Source of the DNA: Duganella flavida
GTDB taxonomy: Bacteria; Pseudomonadota; Gammaproteobacteria; Burkholderiales; Burkholderiaceae_D
NCBI RefSeq assembly: GCF_009857445.1
Contig: NZ_WWCN01000002.1
Location: forward strand, 62,001 to 126,000
Reading direction: 5' to 3'
DNA length: 64,000 nucleotides
Shown here: positions 22,248 to 29,782 of the stretch, in pieces
How positions within the stretch are numbered: the first letter of the stretch is position 1
How the letters are laid out: each line of letters opens with the position of its first letter
Notes under the pieces: model-generated
What the model was told of the DNA's origin: nothing
Databases searched by the model: none
Seen by the model: the letters and a program-made list of their open reading frames with translations, nothing else
Made by a program: the position numbers and the translations under genes

Positions 22248-22712
22248 ATGTTCGACGTCCTTGTTTATCTCTACGAGACTTATTACCGTCCCGATGCCTG
22301 CCCCGAGCCGGCCGCATTGGCCAAGAAGCTGTCGGCCGTCGGTTTTGACGATGTCGAGATCTCCGAGGCCCTGGTCTGGCTGACCGACCTGACGGAAATT
22401 GCCGGGGTTGAACAGGCATTGACTGCCGCCTCCACCGGCACCCGTTTCTACGTTGAAGAAGAAACGGATGCACTGGGCGGCGCTGCCATCGGCTTCATCC
22501 AATTTCTCGAATCGGCCAAAGTGCTGTCGCCGCTGCAGCGCGAGATCGTCATCGAACGCGCGCTGGCGCTGGAAGAAATGCCGGTCTCGCTGGGCAAGCT
22601 CAAAGTCATCGTCCTGATGCTGCTGTGGAGCCAGGGCAAAGAGCCGGACGCCCTGATGTTTGACGACCTGTTCGGCTCGGATGAAGACCAGGCGCCGCGC
22701 CTGTTGCATTAA
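22248..22712 (+). CDS. smg: Smg family protein (DUF494)
   Basis: 154-residue acidic cytoplasmic protein, [13 protein letters not shown] at the N-terminus, as in E. coli Smg. The family is of unknown biochemical function and is regularly found between dprA and topA/topB, the order seen here. No metal-binding or catalytic motif is visible. About 197 bases separate it from topB; I see no clear terminator or promoter in that stretch. Confidence 0.93.
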   Translation: MFDVLVYLYETYYRPDACPEPAALAKKLSAVGFDDVEISEALVWLTDLTEIAGVEQALTAASTGTRFYVEEETDALGGAAIGFIQFLESAKVLSPLQREIVIERALALEEMPVSLGKLKVIVLMLLWSQGKEPDALMFDDLFGSDEDQAPRLLH

Positions 22713-22909
22713 TCCCGCATAAAACTTCCCTGTAGGCAATATATCAAGCCATAATTGGCTCTGTGGCGTAGTACGCTTGCAGTCCGCCAAGCAATCCGCG
22801 TATTATTGTTGTCTTGATAAGACTGTGACGGAAACATGTAGATTGCGCTGCGATCCATGTATGATGCGCATGCTAATCCCCCAAAGTGTTAAAAACGAGA
22901 TACTAAAAT

Positions 22910-25564
22910 ATGAGCAAAACCCTCATCATCGCCGAAAAACCGTCGGTCGCGAATGACATCGCGAAGACGCTGGGCGGCTTTACCAAGCACGATGAGTACT
23001 TTGAATCCGACGAGTACGTGTTGTCCTCCGCCGTCGGTCACCTGCTGGAAATCGCCGTCCCGGAAGAACATGACGTCAAGCGCGGCAAATGGAGCTTCGC
23101 GCACCTGCCGATGATTCCGCCGTACTTTGCACTGAACCCGATCGCCAAGACCGAAGCGCGCCTCAAGGTGCTGAACAAGCTGATCAAGCGTAAAGACGTG
23201 ACCGGCCTGATTAACGCATGTGACGCGGGCCGCGAAGGAGAACTGATCTTCCGCCTGATCGCGCAGAACGCCAAGGCCAAGCAACCGGTCCAGCGTCTGT
23301 GGCTGCAATCGATGACGCCGACCGCGATCCGCGACGGTTTCACGAAATTGCGTACCGATGAAGACATGATGCCGCTGGCCGATGCCGCGCGCTGCCGCTC
23401 GGAAGCGGACTGGCTGATCGGTATCAACGGCACCCGCGCCATGACCGCCTTCAACTCGAAAGAGGGCGGCTTCTACCTGACCACCGTGGGCCGCGTGCAA
23501 ACGCCGACCCTGTCGATCGTGGTTGAGCGTGAAGAAAAGATCAAGAAATTCGTCTCGCGCGACTTCTGGGAAGTGCGCGCGGAATTCGTTTGCGCCGCCG
23601 GCGTGTACGAAGGCCGCTGGCTGGACACCAAGTTCAAGAAAGACGAAACCGATCCTGAGAAACGCGCTGAGCGCCTGTGGAGCAAGGCTGCGGCCGACTC
23701 CATCGCGCTGGCTGTGCGCGGCAAGCAGGGCGTCGTCACCGAAGAAGCCAAGCCGACCACCTCGATGTCGCCGGGCCTGTTCGACCTGACCAGCCTGCAG
23801 CGCGAAGCCAACTCGCGCTTTGGTTTCTCGGCCAAGAACACGTTGGGCCTGGCGCAAGCGCTGTACGAAAAGCACAAAGTGCTGACCTACCCGCGTACCG
23901 ATTCGCGCCACCTGCCGGAAGATTACCTGGACACCGTCAAGCAGACGCTGGACTCGGTGAAAGAGAACAATAACTACCACCAGTTCGCCAAGCAGATCCT
24001 GGACAAGGGCTGGGTCAAACCGAACAAGCGCATCTTTGACAACACCAAGATCTCGGACCACTTTGCGATCATCCCGACGCCGATCGCACCGAAGAACCTG
24101 TCCGAGCCGGAACAGAAACTGTACGACCTGGTGACGCGCCGCTTCCTGGCCGTGTTCTTCCCGGTTGCCGAGTTCCAGGTCACCACCCGCTTCACCGAAG
24201 TGTCGGGCCACACCTTCAAGACTGAAGGCAAGGTCATGACCAACCCGGGCTGGCTGGCGATCTACGGCAAGGAAGCCGACGGCGACGACAAGGAAAAAGA
24301 AGGCAACAACAAGAGCCTGGTGCCGGTGGCCAAGGGCGAGAAAGTGCTGACCGATGGCGTCGACGCCAACGGCCTGGTCACCAAGCCGCCTGCACGCTAT
24401 ACCGAGGCGACGCTGCTGTCGGCAATGGAAGGCGCCGGCAAGCTGGTGGAAGACGACGAACTGCGCGACGCCATGGCCGGCAAAGGCCTGGGCACGCCAG
24501 CGACGCGCGCTGCCACCATTGAAGGTCTGATCTCCGAGAAGTATCTGCTGCGCGAAGGCCGCGAGCTGATGCCGACCGCCAAAGCATTCCAGCTGATGAC
24601 CCTGCTGCGCGGCTTGGGCGTGAACGAACTGACCGCCCCCGAGCTGACCGGCGAGTGGGAATACAAGCTGTCGCAGATGGAGAAGGGCAAAATCTCGCGT
24701 GACGAATTCATGCGCGAGATCGCGCAGATGACGCAGATTATCGTCAAGCGTGCCAAGGAATACGACAACGATACGATTCCTGGTGATTACCACACCATGC
24801 ACACGCCGTGCCCGAACTGCGGCGGCGTGGTGAAGGAAAACTATCGTCGCTTCGCCTGCACCAAGTGCGAATTCTCGATGAGCAAAACGCCGGGTGGCCG
24901 CCAGTTTGAAATCGACGAAGTGGAACAGCTGCTGAAAGACCGCACCATTGGTCCGCTGCAAGGCTTCCGCTCGAAGATGGGCCGTCCGTTTGCCGCCATC
25001 CTGCGCATCGTGAAAGATGAAGAGATCAAGAACTTCAAGCTGGAGTTCGACTTCGGCCAGAACGACGATTCGGAAGATTCGGAACCAGTCGATTTCACCG
25101 GCCAAACCGCGCTGGGCCCGTGCCCTAAGTGCAATGGTGGTGTGTACGAGATGGGTCTGGCTTACGTTTGCGAGCACAGCGTAGCGAAACCGAAGGCGTG
25201 CGATTTCCGTAGCGGCCGCATCATCCTGCAGCAGGAAATCCTGCCGGAGCAAATGGCCAAGCTGCTCAACGACGGCAAGACCGACCTGCTGCCAGGCTTT
25301 GTATCGCAGCGTACGCGCCGTCCGTTCAAGGCCTTCCTGGTGAAGGGCAAGGACGGCAAGATCAGCTTCGAGTTTGAAGAGCGCAAAGCTAAAGCGCCGG
25401 CCAAAGGTAAAGCCGCCGCTGCCGCTTCCGAAGGTGACGACGGCGCCGCAACCGCCGCGAAAAAAGCACCGGCGAAAAAAGCCGCTGCGGTGAAAAAGCC
25501 AGCCGCCAAGAAAGCGGCAGCGAAGAAACCAGCAGTCAAAAAAGCTGCTGCCACAGCAGAGTAA
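22910..25564 (+). CDS. topB: DNA topoisomerase III with Lys/Ala-rich tail
   Basis: Type IA topoisomerase, 884 residues. The N-terminal Toprim domain starts IIAEKPSVANDIAK, and the active-site Tyr lies in LTYPRTDSRHLP. After the core come zinc-finger-like segments with CPNCGG...CTKCEF and CPKCNGG...CEH...CDF, then a low-complexity tail of repeated KKA/PAKK units (about 830-884) resembling histone H1-like tails; such tails raise DNA affinity. The role is decatenation of replication and recombination intermediates. A strong terminator follows. Confidence 0.96.
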   Translation: MSKTLIIAEKPSVANDIAKTLGGFTKHDEYFESDEYVLSSAVGHLLEIAVPEEHDVKRGKWSFAHLPMIPPYFALNPIAKTEARLKVLNKLIKRKDVTGLINACDAGREGELIFRLIAQNAKAKQPVQRLWLQSMTPTAIRDGFTKLRTDEDMMPLADAARCRSEADWLIGINGTRAMTAFNSKEGGFYLTTVGRVQTPTLSIVVEREEKIKKFVSRDFWEVRAEFVCAAGVYEGRWLDTKFKKDETDPEKRAERLWSKAAADSIALAVRGKQGVVTEEAKPTTSMSPGLFDLTSLQREANSRFGFSAKNTLGLAQALYEKHKVLTYPRTDSRHLPEDYLDTVKQTLDSVKENNNYHQFAKQILDKGWVKPNKRIFDNTKISDHFAIIPTPIAPKNLSEPEQKLYDLVTRRFLAVFFPVAEFQVTTRFTEVSGHTFKTEGKVMTNPGWLAIYGKEADGDDKEKEGNNKSLVPVAKGEKVLTDGVDANGLVTKPPARYTEATLLSAMEGAGKLVEDDELRDAMAGKGLGTPATRAATIEGLISEKYLLREGRELMPTAKAFQLMTLLRGLGVNELTAPELTGEWEYKLSQMEKGKISRDEFMREIAQMTQIIVKRAKEYDNDTIPGDYHTMHTPCPNCGGVVKENYRRFACTKCEFSMSKTPGGRQFEIDEVEQLLKDRTIGPLQGFRSKMGRPFAAILRIVKDEEIKNFKLEFDFGQNDDSEDSEPVDFTGQTALGPCPKCNGGVYEMGLAYVCEHSVAKPKACDFRSGRIILQQEILPEQMAKLLNDGKTDLLPGFVSQRTRRPFKAFLVKGKDGKISFEFEERKAKAPAKGKAAAAASEGDDGAATAAKKAPAKKAAAVKKPAAKKAAAKKPAVKKAAATAE

Positions 25565-25569
25565 AACAA

Positions 25570-25593
25570 CGGGACCTTCGGGTCCCGTTTCTT
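25570..25593 (+). terminator. Intrinsic terminator after topB
   Basis: CGGGACC (25570-25576), TTCG tetraloop, GGTCCCG (25581-25587), then TTTCTT. A run of A on the left side makes it usable in the opposite direction too, for the convergent gene ending at 25592. Confidence 0.9.
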
Positions 25594-26191
25594 ATTGCGC
25601 TGCGCCGTTCTCTAACGCCGCAAGATAGGCGCTGGCGGCCATCGCCCGCGCCGCCTTCTCCTGCATGTGCGCGACCTCGTATTCGTGGATATCGTTGATG
25701 ACTTGCTGCGCGGCTTCGTAGCGGTCGATCACATCATCGTCATGGAACAGTATCTGGCCGTCGTCAAAGCTGATGACATCGCGGTTCCGATCAACGATAG
25801 CGAACATCTCGCGCACCGCTGCGATCCAGCGGTCGCGGTTGGCGTAGAACTCCGCCTGTCCCGCGAGTGTGGTGTTCAGCGATGGAATAAGGCCCTGCTC
25901 ATACTCATGCACCTTCTCCGCCGGCAGCGCCGCGATGGCCTCCGAAATCTGCTGCATCATCGCTGGCACAAACTTGGCAAACATCTGCTGATGCGCCTGA
26001 TGCAGCTCTGTGAGCCGGTCCACGATATCGAGCGCCTGGCGCGTACCTTCAGTGGTAGCGACACTCTCCAGCGTAAAAAGCCGTCCCAACTGCAACCCCG
26101 CCTGCGCCTGTTCATAAGCCAGCGCCGCCTGCTGCGCCACCCCACCAATCTGCCGCGCCAGTTGAATCAATCGAAGTTCAGTTGCGTGCAT
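25592..26191 (-). CDS. Unknown helical protein
   Basis: 199-residue, acidic, almost wholly alpha-helical cytoplasmic protein without a membrane segment. Gln/Ala-rich amphipathic stretches (about 1-70) suggest coiled-coil assembly. No catalytic motif recognised. It is convergent with topB and shares its terminator; upstream lies the integron-cassette remnant, but the gene reads in the opposite direction to the cassettes and has the base composition of the surrounding chromosome. Confidence 0.7.
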   Translation of the reverse strand: MHATELRLIQLARQIGGVAQQAALAYEQAQAGLQLGRLFTLESVATTEGTRQALDIVDRLTELHQAHQQMFAKFVPAMMQQISEAIAALPAEKVHEYEQGLIPSLNTTLAGQAEFYANRDRWIAAVREMFAIVDRNRDVISFDDGQILFHDDDVIDRYEAAQQVINDIHEYEVAHMQEKAARAMAASAYLAALENGAAQ

Positions 26192-26308
26192 GTGCCAATC
26201 CGGATAGATAAGAATATTGCAAATTTTATCATTGAATCCGGCCGCGCTAGATCACAAAAAACACCTAGAGCATACGCTTCCGGTTTGTGTTAGGTTCGTG
26301 AACCGCAC

Positions 26309-26403
26309 GCGCCAACAGCTAACTCAAGCGGACTGACCGGACACAGATCGGTTTATATTTTTAATTTACGGGCGGCCAGCCGCTTAGTTCAACGTTAGGG
26401 CGC
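26309..26403 (+). repeat. attC-like recombination site 1
   Basis: Left end GCGCCAAC, six-base spacer, then CTCAAGCGG; about 50 bases of variable stem with an ACCG/CGGT inner pairing; then CCGCTTAG, six-base spacer and GTTAGGGCGC. CTCAAGCGG pairs with CCGCTTAG except for one extra unpaired C, like the extrahelical bases that set attC orientation. The outer GCGCC/GGCGC also pairs. Size (95 bases) is within the usual attC range. Confidence 0.6.
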
Positions 26404-26410
26404 ATCTGTC

Positions 26411-26876
26411 ATGGCGATCAAATTTCTGGCGGTAGTCCTTGTTATCGCTTCAATCTACCTTGGTTGGTGGGTGGTTTCTACTGCGTCTTTTCTTTGGTTG
26501 ATTCCCGCTCTCATCTCTTTGGTCACAGCCGTAGGCCTTTTACTAAGAAAACGTTGGTCCCTTTATCTGTGGCACAGTATTGCTTTGTTGGTTAGCTTAT
26601 CCTGGGGGGCTCGGTCATTCGCATTGTATTGGCCGGTTGGCCCTACGACGGCGTGTTACCTTCTTTGATTTCCTTGCTTCCTGGTTTGCTCCTACTTACG
26701 CTTTGTGCCGCAGGTAGTACTTTTACGCTGGGCCGAGTGACGTTGCCACTGCTGTAGACGAATTTCTCTCCGTTGCACTTCCGAAGATGGAGGCTACGGT
26801 GGCTGCAAAGGATCGTGCTTATTTCGCTTCTGAGCTCCAGTGGACGCCTGATGCCGCCGCTGAACAATCACGTTAG
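26411..26876 (+). pseudogene. Cassette-borne membrane protein with two frameshifts
   Basis: ATG 26411 opens a hydrophobic frame that stops at 26668. Reading through, the frame changes at about 26640-26643 (a CCC run) and again at about 26721-26724 (a TTTT run). Restoring one base in each run gives about 155 continuous codons: four or so membrane helices (about 5-115) followed by a soluble tail (VDEFLSVALPKMEATVAAKD, then WTPDAAAEQSR) ending at TAG 26874, inside the attC core GTTAGGC. Both changes are single-base losses in homopolymers, so decay or sequencing error are both possible. No known family recognised. Confidence 0.65.
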
Positions 26877-26878
26877 GC
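26872..26878 (+). repeat. attC right-core half-site 2
   Basis: GTTAGGC, preceded by GCCGCTGAACAATCAC, matching the right half of attC sites (L-box, spacer, R-box). I could not find its left partner upstream, so this site is partial or strongly diverged. It contains the stop codon of the first cassette frame. Confidence 0.5.
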
Positions 26879-26884
26879 TGCAAG

Positions 26885-27037
26885 ATGCTAAAGCCCACCG
26901 GCGTTAGCCGACGCATCCAGCAATGTTGTGTGCATCTTCAATCGAAGGACTGGGAAGGCGCGCTGGTCAATCTATTTCCCGCCATGGATCAGACAACATG
27001 TTCAGCAGGTAACAATTTGCGCCGTGCGCTGGCCTAA
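26885..27037 (+). CDS. Short cassette ORF, 50 residues
   Basis: ATG 26885 lies 7 bases after the GTTAGGC core and the frame ends with TAA at 27035, inside the GCCTAAC left core of the next attC. The 50-residue product contains KDWEGALVNLFPAMDQT, which recalls the N-terminal region of a family of cassette and chromosomal hypothetical proteins (GALVNLFPALDKT type); if so, this is a truncated copy. No ribosome site of note. The exact fit between two attC cores supports a real cassette gene, now perhaps non-functional. Confidence 0.5.
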   Translation: MLKPTGVSRRIQQCCVHLQSKDWEGALVNLFPAMDQTTCSAGNNLRRALA

Positions 27038-27091
27038 CAATCTGTTCAACCTCGCGTCTTTGTCGGCGAGTTCCGTGGACGGGGATTAAGA
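27032..27091 (+). repeat. attC-like recombination site 3 (right core decayed)
   Basis: Left core GCCTAAC (27032-27038), spacer, AACCTCGC, a short loop, then GCGAGTT, which pairs with AACCTCGC leaving one base unpaired, as in attC L-boxes. The expected right core GTTAGGC is replaced by GGGGATTAAG, so it is probably inactive. Confidence 0.5.
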
Positions 27092-27095
27092 TGCG

Positions 27096-27127
27096 AAAAA
27101 GCCCAGCTCTAACAGGCCGGGCTTTTT
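27096..27127. terminator. Bidirectional intrinsic terminator
   Basis: AAAAAGCCC (27096-27104) and GGGCTTTTT (27119-27127) form a stem with T-runs on both strands. It can end the PEP-CTERM gene transcript (stop at 27144, minus strand) and any rightward transcription from the cassette block. Confidence 0.85.
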
Positions 27128-27143
27128 GCGGTTGATGATGGTG

Positions 27144-27770
27144 TTAAGCCAGCTTTTTCTTGCGTCGTGCTACGCCAGCCACGATTGCCAGACCAGCTAC
27201 CAGCATGCCCCAGGTTGCAGGTTCCGGGACAGGTGTAGGGGCATTCACGCTAATGTCGTCCAGCAGCAAGTTCGTTGCGCCGTTCGTACTGAAGCGCACA
27301 GAGTCTACGTCGACTAAATTCATGGAGTAGAACTTATAAGTGGTGTCAATTGCCAGTGTTTGTGAAAACACCTCCGCACCTCCCTTATAGGCTGTCACGA
27401 CGAGGCTGTACGGTGTGTCGTTATCGCCGCTACGGGCCCAAAAGTCGTTCAAGCGGAACGTGCCGCTGACTGAATCCAAATGCAGGTCAGTTCCCGCATT
27501 GGAGTAAGCGTATAGCTTGCCGGAATGGGCATTGTCCTGAGGGAAGGTAGGAAGCTTGGCCGTGCTGATGACCCAGCTGCTGCTGCCGAAGCCGCCGGTC
27601 AGGTTAAATCCATGATAGCCGGGATCCACGAATGTGTTTTGGAGAAGAGGGTCGCCAAAACCATTGACGTCGTCAAAATCAATTATTTCGGCCATTGCGG
27701 GCATAGCAATGGCGCTGAATGCCAAACTGGCAACAGCCAGTTTCAATTGGTGCATATTTTTACGGCGCAT
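27144..27770 (-). CDS. PEP-CTERM sorting-domain protein
   Basis: 208 residues. Start ATG 27770 is supported by AAAGGA 8 bases upstream. Signal peptide (cleavage after AMA), a beta-sandwich-like body lacking cysteine, and at the C-terminus the sorting signal VPEPATWGMLVAGLAIVAG followed by RRKKK. PEP-CTERM proteins are processed by exosortase (EpsH family) and exported or anchored to the surface, often with exopolysaccharide production. No exosortase or polysaccharide gene is nearby, so the processing enzyme must be elsewhere. Confidence 0.93.
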   Translation of the reverse strand: MRRKNMHQLKLAVASLAFSAIAMPAMAEIIDFDDVNGFGDPLLQNTFVDPGYHGFNLTGGFGSSSWVISTAKLPTFPQDNAHSGKLYAYSNAGTDLHLDSVSGTFRLNDFWARSGDNDTPYSLVVTAYKGGAEVFSQTLAIDTTYKFYSMNLVDVDSVRFSTNGATNLLLDDISVNAPTPVPEPATWGMLVAGLAIVAGVARRKKKLA

Positions 27771-28023
27771 TTCAATTCCTTTACACGTTTCTTGCGGAAA
27801 TATCTAGTGTAGTTCGGCTCGTGGGAGCGCGATGGTTACCATACTATCATTCAAAAATGTTAATTGCGACCTAATGATTAAGAGTACTGAACGGCAGCGC
27901 CATTGATATCCCCACGTGCTGCCAGTCGGCTTTTGCGCGCAGGTAACGGAGCATTTCTCCAAAGATTTGCTAAAATGATGATTATCTGACAATTTTTTAC
28001 TGGCTTCTTGAAGAAGATTTAAA

Positions 28024-28043
28024 TATTAACTTACTCGTTAATA
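28024..28043 (+). promoter_or_regulatory. Palindromic operator for the ArsR-type regulator
   Basis: TATTAAC-TTACTC-GTTAATA is a perfect 7-bp inverted repeat with a 6-base spacer, ending 9 bases before the regulator ATG. AT-rich dyads in this position are typical autoregulatory ArsR/SmtB operators. The 282-base gap from 27771 holds this site; I see no gene in it. Confidence 0.65.
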
Positions 28044-28052
28044 CTTAAATTC

Positions 28053-28433
28053 ATGGAACTGGACCGCGTGTTCGAAGCCTTGGCGTCCAAGCCACGGCGG
28101 CAGATATTGGCTTACTTATCGGAAGTGGAGCTGTCGACTTCCGACCTGGCGGCGCGTTTTGAGATGAGCGCGCCGGCGATCTCACGTCATTTGTCGATAC
28201 TGCAACATGCAGGTCTCGTGACCAGCGCGCGCAAAGGACAGTTCGTGTTTTACAAGCTGAACGCCGATAGCCTCGCCAATACGCTGACCGGCTATGCGCT
28301 GGAGGTTTGTTCCGTCGGCCGGCCGTTGAAGCGTGAACCCAAGGCCTTGAGCAAAAAAAGAAGGCAGTCTAGTCAGCATATCCTGAGAGGAGGTACAGCA
28401 TGTCGTTCTCGCATAGTGACCAGCATAGGGTGA
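28053..28433 (+). CDS. ArsR-family transcriptional repressor (SdpR-like)
   Basis: 126 residues with a winged helix covering about 5-85 (ALASKPRRQILAYL, MSAPAISRHLSILQHAGLV, RKGQFVFYKL). No metal-sensing ELCVC-type cysteine motif is seen at helix 3, so it is closer to the SdpR/autorepressor group than to ArsR metal sensors. The C-terminal 35 residues are Lys/Arg/Ser-rich and overlap the next gene by 34 bases. No Shine-Dalgarno site precedes the ATG. Probably represses itself and the downstream, now broken, desaturase. Confidence 0.88.
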   Translation: MELDRVFEALASKPRRQILAYLSEVELSTSDLAARFEMSAPAISRHLSILQHAGLVTSARKGQFVFYKLNADSLANTLTGYALEVCSVGRPLKREPKALSKKRRQSSQHILRGGTACRSRIVTSIG

Positions 28434-29129
28434 AGGCGGTCGCGCCTGTCGATATTCTTGCCGGTGAAGTGAAGTACGCGCCGGCGAAGTCGTTATGGTT
28501 TCTTGCTATGGCAGCGTCTGCCTGATTGCCATGACTATCTGCGTCATGGCCGTTCGTTCTGGGTCGATGCATGGTGGCAGCTGAACTGCGAGCTGCGCTT
28601 GCAGAACGAGCCGCATATCCATATCGAACCGCGTATCGCACAGGACCGCTGCTATCAATTCCTGGAGCGGACGTGGATGCTGCAGCAGCTGCCGGTTGCG
28701 CTACTGCTGTACTGGTGGGGCGGATGGGCTTATGTTTTTTTCGGCACTTGCGCGCGGGTCACTGCTGGCGTGTTCGGCCATTGGCTGATCGGCTATTTCG
28801 CCCACAATCATGGCGCAATGGAGTATGAGGTGCACGGCGCTGCTGTACAAGGGCACAACATCCGGCTGGCGTCCTTGCTGACGATGGGCGAGTGCTGGCA
28901 TAACAACCACCATGCTTTTCCAGGCTCAGCGCGGCTGGGCCTGAAGGTGGATGAGTGGGACCCGGGCTGGTGGGTGTTGTGTGCGATGCGCGCCGCAGGC
29001 CTGGCGTGGAACCTGCGGTTGCCGGAGGATCTACCGGCACGTCCCGAACTACGCGTTTTGCTGGATGCGCCGGCAAGCCGCTGCATGCGTTGCTTGCGCT
29101 ATCTCTGTCACTTGAGATCGTCGGTATAG
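28400..29129 (+). pseudogene. Fatty-acid desaturase with internal deletion
   Basis: A strong ribosome site (AGGAGGT) precedes ATG 28400. The frame gives about 40 residues ending VKYAPAKSLWFLAM, then stops at about 28525. A second frame continues from about 28510 with QRLPDCHDYLRHGRSFW and runs to 29129. In intact acyl-CoA desaturases these two segments are separated by roughly 80-90 residues holding the first His boxes (HSLGMHR-type), which are missing. The distal His box HNNHH is kept (GECWHNNHHAF). An out-of-frame internal deletion is the simplest explanation; the product cannot form a full di-iron site. Confidence 0.8.
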
Positions 29130-29782
29130 TAGTAGACGGTGCCCTTGATGGCGTCGCAGCGGGTGTGGAGGGCGGTGGCCAGTTCTGCCGGGCTCGGCTG
29201 GCGCAGGTCTTGTTTGATGACGGTGATGTCATCAGTCGCGGCGCCCGGTGCGGCGCGGTAGGACAGGATGTGGTCGTAGTCGGGGCGGCCGTCGATGTGC
29301 TTCACCAGATAGCGCTGCTGGCCGCTGCCGATTTGCATATAGGTGGCGATGCTGCTGGCGTGCTGCTCCGGCGACAATTTGCGGAACATGAGCACGTTGT
29401 CGACCACGATGGTCGACGCCGCGTATTGCGTTTTGCCGCCTTGCTCGAAGTGTCCTTGCACCAGGTCGGCCTTGAACTGCTTGAGCGGCGACGGCGCTTG
29501 TGGCGCCAGGCGCGAGAGTTCAAACTTCTCCGGCGCGATGGTCCATAAGGCGGTCTTGCCGTCGAGGCGCTTGCGCAATGCGGCGTCGGTGGCGGCATTG
29601 GCCACGTGCACTTGCAGGATGACCTGGTAATCATGCGGCGCATGGAACATCGGCAGGTGCGAGGCATACAAGCCATCCTTGCCGCCAAATAGCGCCATGC
29701 CGTGCTCGCCATAGGTGACGTCGGCGGCAAAGGCGCCGCCGCTCACCAGCATTGCCGTTGCTAAGAGCGCCGCGAACCTCAT
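29108..29782 (-). CDS. Exported protein of unknown function
   Basis: 224 residues with a signal peptide (cleavage after AFA, about residue 19). The mature part has no cysteine pair, lipobox or membrane helix. I do not recognise the family, although uncharacterised exported proteins of this shape occur in Oxalobacteraceae. Its ATG overlaps the stop of the upstream oxidoreductase gene (ATGA), so the two are cotranscribed. Its 3' end overlaps the convergent desaturase remnant by 22 bases. Confidence 0.7.
   Translation of the reverse strand: MRFAALLATAMLVSGGAFAADVTYGEHGMALFGGKDGLYASHLPMFHAPHDYQVILQVHVANAATDAALRKRLDGKTALWTIAPEKFELSRLAPQAPSPLKQFKADLVQGHFEQGGKTQYAASTIVVDNVLMFRKLSPEQHASSIATYMQIGSGQQRYLVKHIDGRPDYDHILSYRAAPGAATDDITVIKQDLRQPSPAELATALHTRCDAIKGTVYYYTDDLK

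Larger units (their letters stand above)
26309..27091 (+). mobile_element. Remnant of integron gene cassettes (attC-flanked, no integrase)
   Basis: Three attC-type signals lie in one orientation with two short frames between them: a full attC-like site (26309-26403), a right core half-site GTTAGGC (26872-26878), and a left half with decaying right half (27032-27091). The first frame begins 8 bases after the first site and ends inside the second; the next begins 7 bases after the second and ends inside the third. No integrase gene is seen in the window. The block has visibly lower G+C than its neighbours. Such integrase-less attC clusters are known as CALINs. Confidence 0.65.

Noticed and set aside
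22889..25252. 787-codon frame antisense to topB
   Set aside because: Same effect; composition is typical of antisense translations and no family feature is visible.
26289..26300. Further attC core upstream (GTTAGGTTCG)
   Set aside because: Matches only five or six bases and has no partner half; not enough to call a fourth site.
26643..26867. 74-codon minus-strand frame in the cassette region
   Set aside because: Antisense to the better supported, frame-restored cassette gene.
27804..27992. 62-codon minus-strand frame between the PEP-CTERM and ArsR genes
   Set aside because: No ribosome site, no family, ordinary intergenic composition.
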